6,159 nucleotides of DNA from Arcobacter sp. UBA7394 (GTDB lineage Bacteria; Campylobacterota; Campylobacteria; Campylobacterales; Arcobacteraceae). The DNA lies in NCBI GenBank assembly GCA_002470185.1, contig DKNG01000255.1, forward strand, positions 1,918-8,076, written 5' to 3'. The notes under the pieces were generated by a model. That model made no database searches, had not been told where the DNA came from, and worked only from the letters and a program-made list of their open reading frames with translations. Shown here piece after piece: positions 1 to 5,505 of this stretch (positions are counted from its first letter, which is position 1; each line of letters begins with the position of its first letter). The position numbers and the translations under genes were made by a program.

Positions 1-584
1 TTTTTAGTATGAATAAAAGTCATTAAAGGAGCAAAAGGAAGAGTAGTAGCCATCATTCCAGGTCTTAACCGTAAATGAGTTACAAACCCATCAGTAGGAG
101 CTCTTACAATTGTACTTTCTAAATCAAATTTTGCATCTACTAATTTTGATTTAGTTGTTGCAACATCTTTTTCATATTTTTCAACATCATATTTACTACC
201 TGCAGATACTTTTACAAGTTTTCTAGATTGAGCAAGTCTTTTTTTAGCAAAACTTAATTCAGATTTTAACTGATCAACTTTAGCTTGAAAAGGAATAGGA
301 TCAATTTTAAATAAAATATCCCCTTTTTTCAAATCTTTGTTTGGTATAACATTTACTTCAATAACTGTACCCTTAACATTTGGAATGATAGGAGTTGTAA
401 TAAAGTAACTTCTAGCAGTTACGGAAGCCGGATGGAAATATGAAACAATAGATAACATTGTTCCAAGAATAATTAAAGCACCAAGAACAACAGTTGTGAT
501 GGACCAAGTATTAATTGAAATATTAAATATTCTAAAAATCACCCAACAAATAGAGAAGTAAGTAATAAGTATAAGTAAATCCAT
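1..584 (-). CDS. HlyD-family membrane fusion protein, YiaV/YibH-like (3' end cut by window edge)
   Basis: This is the periplasmic adaptor (membrane fusion) type that links an inner-membrane component to an outer-membrane channel in export systems. The 194 visible residues show two hydrophobic segments (about 2-20 and 29-48). A first lipoyl-like half follows (about 64-97, with VKGTVIEV and KKGDILFKIDPIPFQ), then a coiled-coil hairpin (about 100-155). The second lipoyl half begins with STIVRAPTDGFVTHL (157-171) and leads to RPGMMATTLPFAPLMTF at the start of the barrel. The N-terminus and the following DUF3302 pairing match what I recall of E. coli YiaV/YibH. The hairpin looks much shorter than in those proteins, an impression from memory only. 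The ATG at 584-582 is set by a strong AGGAGG site 8 bases upstream. The gene starts 3 bases after the DUF3302 stop, so the two are probably co-translated. The substrate is unknown. Confidence 0.88.
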   Translation of the reverse strand, partial: MDLLILITYFSICWVIFRIFNISINTWSITTVVLGALIILGTMLSIVSYFHPASVTARSYFITTPIIPNVKGTVIEVNVIPNKDLKKGDILFKIDPIPFQAKVDQLKSELSFAKKRLAQSRKLVKVSAGSKYDVEKYEKDVATTKSKLVDAKFDLESTIVRAPTDGFVTHLRLRPGMMATTLPFAPLMTFIHTK

Positions 585-587
585 AAT

Positions 588-1013
588 TTAATCCTCCTCT
601 TTCTTTAATCTATTTTCTAGAATAGATAATCTTTGCTCTAATGATCCAATTTCTTCTTTTAAGTTGATATTATCTTGTACGATTTCATTGTATCTATTAT
701 CTTCAATTTCTTCTATTTCTTCAATATTTTCCTCTTCTTCATTCTCAGAATTAGCAGGGAACTTGGTATTATTCATATTCCAACCTACATCAGGTTTATA
801 TAAAGAAGCCCATATCCATAAAAATGGCCATATAATATGCAATAAAAGAAGGCTTACCCAACAAGCAGTATGTATTGCTTCTGTATGAGGGTGATTTCTT
901 TTTTTTGCCATCATATAAGGAATGTCATGAATAAACATACCTCCATATATTATTGTTAAAACAACAAATATTAAAACACCAAGTGCTATATAATCTAATA
1001 ATCTATCTTCCAT
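588..1013 (-). CDS. DUF3302 inner-membrane protein, YiaW/YibI-like, with coiled-coil tail
   Basis: A small membrane protein of unknown biochemical function. It has two hydrophobic helices (about 8-29 and 48-71). Between and after them are the family's conserved stretches HDIPYMMAKKRNHPH (29-43), TEAIH and HIIWPFLWIWASLYKPDVGW (59-78). These closely match E. coli YiaW/YibI as I remember them. Family members are encoded beside HlyD-type fusion proteins, as here, so a role as partner or assembly factor of that protein is a reasonable inference. After about residue 80 there is an added tail: an acidic run rich in Glu and Ile (92-104), then a heptad-like segment (about 109-138, with LKEEIGSLEQRLSILENRL). 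This makes the protein 141 residues against about 107 in E. coli. The ATG at 1013 is preceded by AAAGGA (1025-1020). Its start lies 40 bases after the lipoprotein stop. Confidence 0.85.
   Translation of the reverse strand: MEDRLLDYIALGVLIFVVLTIIYGGMFIHDIPYMMAKKRNHPHTEAIHTACWVSLLLLHIIWPFLWIWASLYKPDVGWNMNNTKFPANSENEEEENIEEIEEIEDNRYNEIVQDNINLKEEIGSLEQRLSILENRLKKEED
593..598 (-). promoter_or_regulatory. Strong Shine-Dalgarno of the HlyD-family gene inside the upstream gene
   Basis: On the minus strand this reads AGGAGG, 8 bases before the ATG at 584. It is the strongest ribosome binding site in the window and lies in the last codons of the DUF3302 gene, which stops at 588-590. This arrangement fits translational coupling and a high yield of the fusion protein relative to its neighbour. 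The coupling itself is inferred. Confidence 0.75.
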
Positions 1014-1053
1014 ATTAAATCCTTTAAAAATTAATATCTACAAGTCAAACTCT

Positions 1054-1704
1054 CTATTTATTTATTAACTTCTCTAAAGTTGATTTATAATGACTAACCC
1101 ATTTATCTATAGAAGGTTTAATATCAGATAATGTAATTCTCTTATCTGCAGGGAATCCCTTTTGAACATCAGAATCAACGACCATTGCTACTAATTCATT
1201 TGTATTTGCATCTCTTACTTTTATAGCAATTTGAATAATAAGATTTTTATCTTCACCAATAACACCTCTTTTTATTACAGTTAAAGCTAAACCAACAGGA
1301 ATATATTGATAAAGTTTTAGATCCTTATACTCTTTACCTAAAGATGTAATAGCAACATCAACAGTAAGTGCTTTATTGCCTGAATTTGATTCTAAGGCAG
1401 AATTTAATTCATATTGTAAACTACTTTGAAAATAACTTGAAACATTGTCAAGTGTAGTATTACTAATTGTTTCATCTTTTTTATCACTTTTAATAATAGG
1501 TATATTTGAAACTCTAACTTCTCTATAGTCTTTAAAATCAATTCCATCTTTTAAATAAGAATATGCGCCCTCTTTTGTAGTTGAAGGTTTTAATAAAGAA
1601 GTGTCTTCAATAAAATTATTTGATGAGGGTTGGTTCCCAACAGCACAACCTGTGAATAATAAACCAGCTAAACTAATACTTGCTAATGTCATGTAACGTT
1701 TCAT
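1054..1704 (-). CDS. DUF3313-like lipoprotein
   Basis: A predicted envelope lipoprotein of 216 residues. The signal peptide has KR at 2-3, a hydrophobic stretch (7-18) and a lipobox ending LFTGC, with the lipidated cysteine at 20. Position +2 is Ala rather than Asp, so outer-membrane sorting is likely if the E. coli rule applies. The mature part follows the pattern I associate with DUF3313: FIEDTSLLKP near the mature N-terminus, YSYLKDGIDFKDYREVRV (48-65), a YFQSSLQYEL helix (91-100), TVDVAITSL (114-122), YIPVGLAL (134-141) and a final strand/helix with VRDANTNELVAMVVD. The family's function is not established. The ATG at 1704 has AAAGGAA upstream. The gene leads a probable operon with the DUF3302 and HlyD genes; the 40-base gap has no visible terminator. 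The family call comes from memory of the pattern. Confidence 0.75.
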   Translation of the reverse strand: MKRYMTLASISLAGLLFTGCAVGNQPSSNNFIEDTSLLKPSTTKEGAYSYLKDGIDFKDYREVRVSNIPIIKSDKKDETISNTTLDNVSSYFQSSLQYELNSALESNSGNKALTVDVAITSLGKEYKDLKLYQYIPVGLALTVIKRGVIGEDKNLIIQIAIKVRDANTNELVAMVVDSDVQKGFPADKRITLSDIKPSIDKWVSHYKSTLEKLINK

Positions 1705-1756
1705 CTTAATTCCTTTGTGTATTATTAAAATAATATTGATTTTATTATTTCTATAT

Positions 1757-1762
1757 ATTATA
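1757..1762 (-). promoter_or_regulatory. Candidate -10 box for the lipoprotein/DUF3302/HlyD operon
   Basis: On the minus strand these bases read TATAAT, about 52 bases before the lipoprotein ATG. There is no convincing -35 at 17 bases. A TTGTGT lies upstream at 1789-1784 but with a spacing of 21. Weak -35 boxes are common in Campylobacterota. The region is almost all A/T, so a chance match is possible. Confidence 0.4.
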
Positions 1763-1792
1763 TTTTATTATTTAATACTTAAAACACAATAA

Positions 1793-1808
1793 ATATATTG
1801 CAATATAT
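1793..1808. repeat. Perfect 16-base palindrome in the intergenic gap
   Basis: ATATATTGCAATATAT reads the same on both strands, centred between 1800 and 1801, in the 149-base gap between the permease stop and the lipoprotein start. It lies about 30 bases upstream of the candidate -10 box. It could be a binding site for a dimeric regulator, or a weak hairpin at the 3' end of the permease mRNA. Only two of its bases are G or C, so chance in this A/T-rich gap is a real alternative. The rest of the gap shows nothing else I can support. Confidence 0.35.
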
Positions 1809-1853
1809 ATAATTTTAAAAGATGAGAGAATTAAGAAAAAAGGGAGAATTATT

Positions 1854-2654
1854 TTAAGATTTTTGAATTTCTTTTTGATTTGCTTTAGATTGTAAGAAAT
1901 CAGATATTTGCATTAAAGAGAATGTAATAATAAATATCATTAAACCAGGGAAAAAGCTAACCCACCATGCAATATCAATAACAGCTTTTCCATCACTAAG
2001 CAGACTTCCCCAAGACATTTGAGGAGGATTAATACCAAGTCCTAAAAATGATAGTCCAGATTCAGCCAAAATAGAACCACCTACTCCAAAAGTAAATGAT
2101 ATTAAAAAGATTGGAGCTAATAAAGGAGCAAAGTATTTAAATATTATTTTCATTGTAGATACATTTGCTAATTTGAGTATTTTAATAAAAGGTTTATTAC
2201 CTATTGCAAAGCTTTCAGATCTAATAAGCCTAGCCATTCCCATCCATCCTGTAATAGATATCACAATGATTAGAATTACAGCTGATGCTTGAATATATGA
2301 AACTAAAGCTAATAATAAAAAGAATGTAGGAAAAGTAAGAAATAGATCAATTACAATTGTAATTGTTTTATCAATATTTCCTTTGAAATATCCTGCATTT
2401 ATTCCAATAAATAATCCAACTAAAGAAGATATTGAAGCAGCCAAAAAGCCTATAATTAACGAGGTTTGTCCACCTTCAAGTATTCTAGCAAATACATCAC
2501 GACCTAGTCTATCAGTACCAAAAATATGAGCTAAAGATGGGCCTTCTAAAATCTTACTTGGATTTAATTCATAAGGAGATACAGTGTAAATAAATGGCAG
2601 TAAAAATACTAAAGCAATAACAGATACTAGTAAATATACAGCCATTTTAAACAT
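1854..2654 (-). CDS. ABC transporter permease, OppC/DppC-like, without visible partners
   Basis: An inner-membrane permease subunit of the peptide/nickel (OppC/DppC) importer class, which normally pairs with an OppB-type permease and ATPases. It has an N-terminal helix (about 4-24) and the family signature FGTDRLGRDVFARIL (45-59). Further helices lie at about 65-88, 97-120, 122-140, 178-200 and 228-250. The hallmark AESGLSFLGLGINPPQMSWG is at 197-216. At 266 residues it is shorter than the roughly 300 of E. coli DppC/OppC, mainly at the N-terminus. The cytoplasmic loop that docks the ATPase is unusual: where the family has EAA and a later Gly, this protein has KIL (158-160) and Asn164. The gene begins 3 bases after the rsmD stop, with a weak AAGAG site inside the end of rsmD. 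No ATPase, OppB or binding protein is in the window. The substrate is unknown. Confidence 0.87.
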   Translation of the reverse strand: MFKMAVYLLVSVIALVFLLPFIYTVSPYELNPSKILEGPSLAHIFGTDRLGRDVFARILEGGQTSLIIGFLAASISSLVGLFIGINAGYFKGNIDKTITIVIDLFLTFPTFFLLLALVSYIQASAVILIIVISITGWMGMARLIRSESFAIGNKPFIKILKLANVSTMKIIFKYFAPLLAPIFLISFTFGVGGSILAESGLSFLGLGINPPQMSWGSLLSDGKAVIDIAWWVSFFPGLMIFIITFSLMQISDFLQSKANQKEIQKS

Positions 2655-2657
2655 GTT

Positions 2658-3254
2658 TTACTCTTGTGTATAAGTGAAGTAAGAAAGAGAACTCTTACCG
2701 AATTTTTTAGTTTTCTTTAATGAAAACTTACCAAGAACATCTGGAATTTCTAATGTACTTACATGTTCAACAATAATCATGTAAATATTTTCATTTTCAA
2801 TTTCTCTAATCATTTTAAATGACTTTTCATAAATCTCTTCCATTCCATCTCTAAAATCAAATGGTGGATCTACATATAAAATCACTTCGTCATTAGAGTT
2901 TTTTAAACTATCTAAAATAGCAGGTGTCTGTACAAAAGTATCACCTAACATTGTTTGACAAGAATTCATATCAATAAATTTACAGTTTCTTACTAAAATA
3001 TCATAAGATTTTTTATTTAGTTCTACAAAATATGCTCTTTTTGCATCTCTTGAAACTGCTTCAAGACCAATAGATCCAGAACCTGCAAAAGACTCTACAA
3101 ATATTTTATCAATAATATCAAATTGTAAAACATTAAAAAGTGATTCTTTTAGTCTAGACTTTGAAGATCTAGTAACTTCTAAAGATGGTAATTCTAAAGT
3201 TTTACCTTTATATTTACCTGCAATAATTTTTGTTGTTGGTTTATCGTTTTTCAT
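2658..3254 (-). CDS. rsmD: 16S rRNA (guanine(966)-N2)-methyltransferase RsmD
   Basis: Cytoplasmic SAM-dependent enzyme that methylates the exocyclic amine of G966 (E. coli numbering) in 16S rRNA during assembly of the small ribosomal subunit. The 198 residues carry the expected parts in order. The N-terminal IIAGKYKGKTLELP comes first (10-23), then the conserved segment TRSSKSRLKESLFNVL (28-43). The SAM-binding loop is FVESFAGSGSIGLEA (52-66), with an acidic residue Glu79 after the second strand. The catalytic DPPF motif is at 129-132. Length is normal for the family. The ATG at 3254 has AAGAG a few bases upstream and a TATAAT box about 27 bases upstream. The ABC permease follows after 3 bases, so the two are probably co-transcribed although no functional link is known. 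Confidence 0.93.
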   Translation of the reverse strand: MKNDKPTTKIIAGKYKGKTLELPSLEVTRSSKSRLKESLFNVLQFDIIDKIFVESFAGSGSIGLEAVSRDAKRAYFVELNKKSYDILVRNCKFIDMNSCQTMLGDTFVQTPAILDSLKNSNDEVILYVDPPFDFRDGMEEIYEKSFKMIREIENENIYMIIVEHVSTLEIPDVLGKFSLKKTKKFGKSSLSYFTYTQE

Positions 3255-3281
3255 AATACTCTTAATAATTTAATTTTTTGT

Positions 3282-3287
3282 ATTATA
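3282..3287 (-). promoter_or_regulatory. Candidate -10 box for rsmD
   Basis: The minus strand reads TATAAT here, 27 bases before the rsmD start codon, in the 95-base gap after rny. A matching -35 is not obvious; TAAAAC lies at 17-base spacing. Together with the hairpin at the rny stop it suggests that rsmD and the permease form their own transcription unit. Confidence 0.5.
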
Positions 3288-3323
3288 GTGAAATTTTGTT
3301 GAGGGTTTTATTTGAATGAGGAA

Positions 3324-3353
3324 ATAGAAATAAGAAAAAATTCTTATTTCTAT
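3324..3353 (-). terminator. Candidate hairpin terminator or mRNA-end hairpin at the rny stop
   Basis: A perfect 13-base inverted repeat (3324-3336 and 3341-3353) leaves a 4-base loop. On the minus strand it begins with the last bases of rny and includes its TAG stop. The stem has only two G-C pairs, and the downstream tail starts TTCC rather than a run of T, so it is not a canonical intrinsic terminator. The 3' arm is itself rich in U. It could end or protect the rny transcript before the rsmD promoter. Confidence 0.45.
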
Positions 3354-4894
3354 CTTGCGTAAGATTCTGCTCTTAATTCTCTAATTACATTTACTTTAAT
3401 TTCACCAGGATATTGAACTTTTTCTTCAATTTCTTGAGCAATCTCAGTAGCTAAAATTACAGCTTCATCATCGTTTACAAGCTCAGCTTGAACAATAACT
3501 CTTACTTCTCTACCTGCATTAATTGCATAAGCATTTAATACACCAGTTTTAGACGTTGAAATATTTTCAACCTCTTCTACTCTTTTTAGGAAACTCTCAA
3601 GAACTTCTCTTCTAGCACCTGGTCTTGCAGCTGATAAAGCATCAGCCGCACAAACAGAAGCAGATTCAACATTAATAGGTTCTTCATGTCCATGGTGAGC
3701 ATAAATAGCATTTAATACTGTATCTGGCTCATCATATCTTCTACAAATTTCAGCACCTAAATGTACGTGTGAACCTGGCATGTCATGAGTTAATGCTTTA
3801 CCAATATCATGTAATAATCCAGCACGTCTAGCTAAGATTGCATCTCCACCCATTTGAGCAGCTAATAATCCAGAAAGATGTGCTACTTCTAATGTATGTG
3901 CTAATGCATTTTGACCATAAGAAGCTCTATATCTTAATTTACCAACTAGCTTAACTAATTCTGGATGCATAGATTTAATTCCTAATTCAAGAATTACATC
4001 TTCACCCTCTTTTTGAATATTTTTATCAAATTCTAGTTTTACTTTTTTGTAAATCTCTTCAATTCTAGCAGGCTGAATTCTTCCGTCTTCAAGTAATGCT
4101 TTAATTGTTTTTGTTGCTACTGCTCTTCTATATAAATTAAAAGAAGAAATAGTAATAGTATTAGGAGTGTCATCAATAATTACATCAACACCTAATAACA
4201 TTTCAAGGGCTTTAATATTTCTACCCTCTTTACCAATAATTTTACCTTTAGTTTCTTCATCATTTAAAGGAAGATTATTGATTAATCTCTCTGCCGCAAA
4301 CTCACCTGCATATCTAGTAACAGCATGAGATAACATATTGTTAATTTCATTCTTACAATTTGTTTCTGCAACTTTATATTTTTTTCTAAAAATAGAAGCA
4401 ATTTTTGCTCTTGAGTCTTCTTTTACTTTTTGAAGCATAAGTTCTTTAGCTTCATCTACAGTAAGACCAGAAGCATTTTCTAAAATCTTAATAGCCTCTA
4501 ATGTTTTTTCTTCATAATTCTTTTTTTGTTTTTCAATACCATCTTTTAAAGTGCTAAGACTTTTATTCTTTTCACTTATTTCAGATTTTTCTTTTTTTAT
4601 CGCTTTTAATTCACACTCTAAGTGATCGTTTAATTCTCTTTCTTTTTTCTCTATTTTTGCAAGCATAGAATCGTAATCTCTTCTTGCATTTTTGAACTCT
4701 CTATCACAATCAGTTTTCGCTTTTAACTGAGCATCTTTCAATGCAACTTCTGCTTCGTGTTCAATAACTTTAGCTTTTGCTTTTGCCTGTTCTATAAAAA
4801 TTTGAAATTTTGCTTTATCAATTTTTCTTACTACAAAAATACTCATTATAGAACTTAAAAGTGCTACAACTACCCCTACTATTATGTATTCCAT
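3350..4894 (-). CDS. rny: Ribonuclease Y
   Basis: Membrane-anchored endoribonuclease that starts mRNA decay. The 514 residues have the full family layout: an N-terminal membrane helix (about 3-22), then a long charged coiled coil (about 28-140). The conserved linker VTRYAGEFAAERLINNLPL spans 192-210. A KH RNA-binding domain carries the GKEG loop (221-224, in IIGKEGRNIKALE). The metal-dependent HD domain contains His333, the His362-Asp363 pair in LLHDIGKA, GSHVHLGAEI (374-383) and His400/401/403. The family tail AADALSAARPGARRE (416-430) and YPGEIKVNVIRE (495-506) is also present. All key residues look intact and length is normal. The ATG at 4894 lies 10 bases after the cyclo-ligase stop. The ribosome site AAGG overlaps that stop, so the two genes are probably coupled. 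Confidence 0.97.
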   Translation of the reverse strand: MEYIIVGVVVALLSSIMSIFVVRKIDKAKFQIFIEQAKAKAKVIEHEAEVALKDAQLKAKTDCDREFKNARRDYDSMLAKIEKKERELNDHLECELKAIKKEKSEISEKNKSLSTLKDGIEKQKKNYEEKTLEAIKILENASGLTVDEAKELMLQKVKEDSRAKIASIFRKKYKVAETNCKNEINNMLSHAVTRYAGEFAAERLINNLPLNDEETKGKIIGKEGRNIKALEMLLGVDVIIDDTPNTITISSFNLYRRAVATKTIKALLEDGRIQPARIEEIYKKVKLEFDKNIQKEGEDVILELGIKSMHPELVKLVGKLRYRASYGQNALAHTLEVAHLSGLLAAQMGGDAILARRAGLLHDIGKALTHDMPGSHVHLGAEICRRYDEPDTVLNAIYAHHGHEEPINVESASVCAADALSAARPGARREVLESFLKRVEEVENISTSKTGVLNAYAINAGREVRVIVQAELVNDDEAVILATEIAQEIEEKVQYPGEIKVNVIRELRAESYAR

Positions 4895-4904
4895 ATCCGA
4901 AACC

Positions 4905-5444
4905 TTAACTCGTTATTATATAATCAGCTTGAATATCATATTTATCAGAAAGTATTTTATCGCTTTTGCAAAGTGTTAATTGAGTAAAAATAAGTTTAGG
5001 TTTGTAATCTATCCTGTCAAAAAATCTATCATACATTCCTTTTCCAAAGCCAATTCTTTTGCCAATAGCATCTACCCCTACAATAGGTACTATAGCAACA
5101 TCAATTTTTGCGGCCTTAAAAAAAGAGTTATTTGGCTCTTTTATTCCAAACTTCTTACCATGTAATGGTAATCTGTACTTAACAATCTTAAAACTATCAC
5201 CTATCATATAAGGAACATAAACATTTTTGTTTTTATATTTTCTTAATTTATTTATTAAAGGTTTAACATCAACCTCTGTTCCTAGTGGTACATATAATAA
5301 AATATTTTTTACTTCTTTTAATTTTATAAAGTTTTCTAATTTTTTAATAATAATTTTGTCTTTATAATACTTTGAAAAACGACTTGAAAATTCTAATTTT
5401 TTAATACACAATTTTCTAAAATCACTCTTGTGATTTACATTCAT
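4905..5444 (-). CDS. ygfA: 5-formyltetrahydrofolate cyclo-ligase (methenyl-THF synthetase)
   Basis: Cytoplasmic enzyme that uses ATP to convert 5-formyltetrahydrofolate to 5,10-methenyltetrahydrofolate, returning a stored folate to one-carbon metabolism. The 179 residues show the family order. An N-terminal Lys/Arg segment (KSDFRKLCIKK, 6-16) comes first. ILLYVPLGTEVDVKPLI (48-64) corresponds to the usual Y-S/P..E-V-D/N-T substrate strand. KFGIKEP (98-104) corresponds to the G-I-x-E-P turn. The nucleotide and Mg signature VGVDAIGKRIGFGKGMYDRF spans 122-141. The final strand is ADYIITS. Basic residues are frequent, and length is normal for bacterial members. The ATG at 5444 has GTGAGG upstream at good spacing. 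It leads rny and is divergent from the TlpA-like gene. Assignment is by motif; activity is inferred. Confidence 0.9.
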   Translation of the reverse strand: MNVNHKSDFRKLCIKKLEFSSRFSKYYKDKIIIKKLENFIKLKEVKNILLYVPLGTEVDVKPLINKLRKYKNKNVYVPYMIGDSFKIVKYRLPLHGKKFGIKEPNNSFFKAAKIDVAIVPIVGVDAIGKRIGFGKGMYDRFFDRIDYKPKLIFTQLTLCKSDKILSDKYDIQADYIITS

Positions 5445-5462
5445 ATTTAAGCCTCACTTGGG

Positions 5463-5468
5463 TAAAAT
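5463..5468 (+). promoter_or_regulatory. Candidate -10 box for the TlpA-like gene
   Basis: TAAAAT lies about 43 bases before the ATG at 5506, in the left arm of the inverted repeat. No good -35 is visible at 17 bases (TTCATA at 5440-5445 is the nearest). A transcript starting about 7 bases downstream would lack the left arm of both hairpins. If this box is real, the repeats act as DNA, not as RNA, for this gene. Confidence 0.3.
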
Positions 5469-5484
5469 TCCTACCCAACAAATA

Positions 5485-5490
5485 ATTTTA
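5485..5490 (-). promoter_or_regulatory. Candidate -10 box for the cyclo-ligase/rny operon
   Basis: The minus strand reads TAAAAT, about 40 bases before the cyclo-ligase ATG at 5444. It is the mirror copy of the box at 5463-5468, because both lie in the arms of the 9-base inverted repeat. No clear -35 is seen. If both are used, the two divergent promoters overlap and would compete. Confidence 0.3.
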
Positions 5491-5493
5491 CCT

Positions 5494-5500
5494 AAAGGAA
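5494..5500 (+). promoter_or_regulatory. Shine-Dalgarno that fixes the TlpA-like start
   Basis: AAAGGAA lies 5 bases before the ATG at 5506. It decides for that ATG over an in-frame TTG at 5458, which would add 16 residues in front of a signal peptide and has no good ribosome site at the right distance. Confidence 0.8.
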
Positions 5501-5505
5501 TTAAA

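Larger units (their letters stand above)
5458..5495. repeat. Nested inverted repeats in the divergent cyclo-ligase/TlpA promoter region
   Basis: Two overlapping inverted repeats share their left arm. The first is TTGGGTA (5458-5464) with TACCCAA (5472-5478), 7-base arms and a 7-base spacer. The second is GGTAAAATT (5461-5469) with AATTTTACC (5484-5492), 9-base arms that extend outward to 12 pairs if one G-U is allowed. They cannot both form at once. The right arm of the second ends where the TlpA-like gene's ribosome binding site begins. They occupy most of the 61 bases between two divergent start codons, so an operator or a leader structure are both plausible. Confidence 0.55.

Noticed and set aside
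715..770. Simple-sequence repeat in TTC/TTCTTCA-like units as a phase-variation tract
   Set aside because: The units are irregular and simply encode the Glu/Ile-rich stretch; the frame is intact.
664..888. Plus-strand open frame of 74 codons with Ser-rich start
   Set aside because: It lies wholly antisense to the well-supported DUF3302 gene; its Ser/Ile runs are the mirror of the Glu-rich tail codons.
1793..1853. Intrinsic terminator for the permease gene
   Set aside because: The palindrome has a single G and a single C, no loop and no adjacent T-run; the T-rich patch at 1835-1843 has no stem before it.
4980..5165. Plus-strand open frame of 61 codons
   Set aside because: Antisense to the cyclo-ligase gene, with no recognisable motif.
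5458..5505. TTG start 16 codons upstream for the TlpA-like protein
   Set aside because: It would put polar residues before a typical lipoprotein signal; the ATG at 5506 has AAAGGAA at correct spacing.
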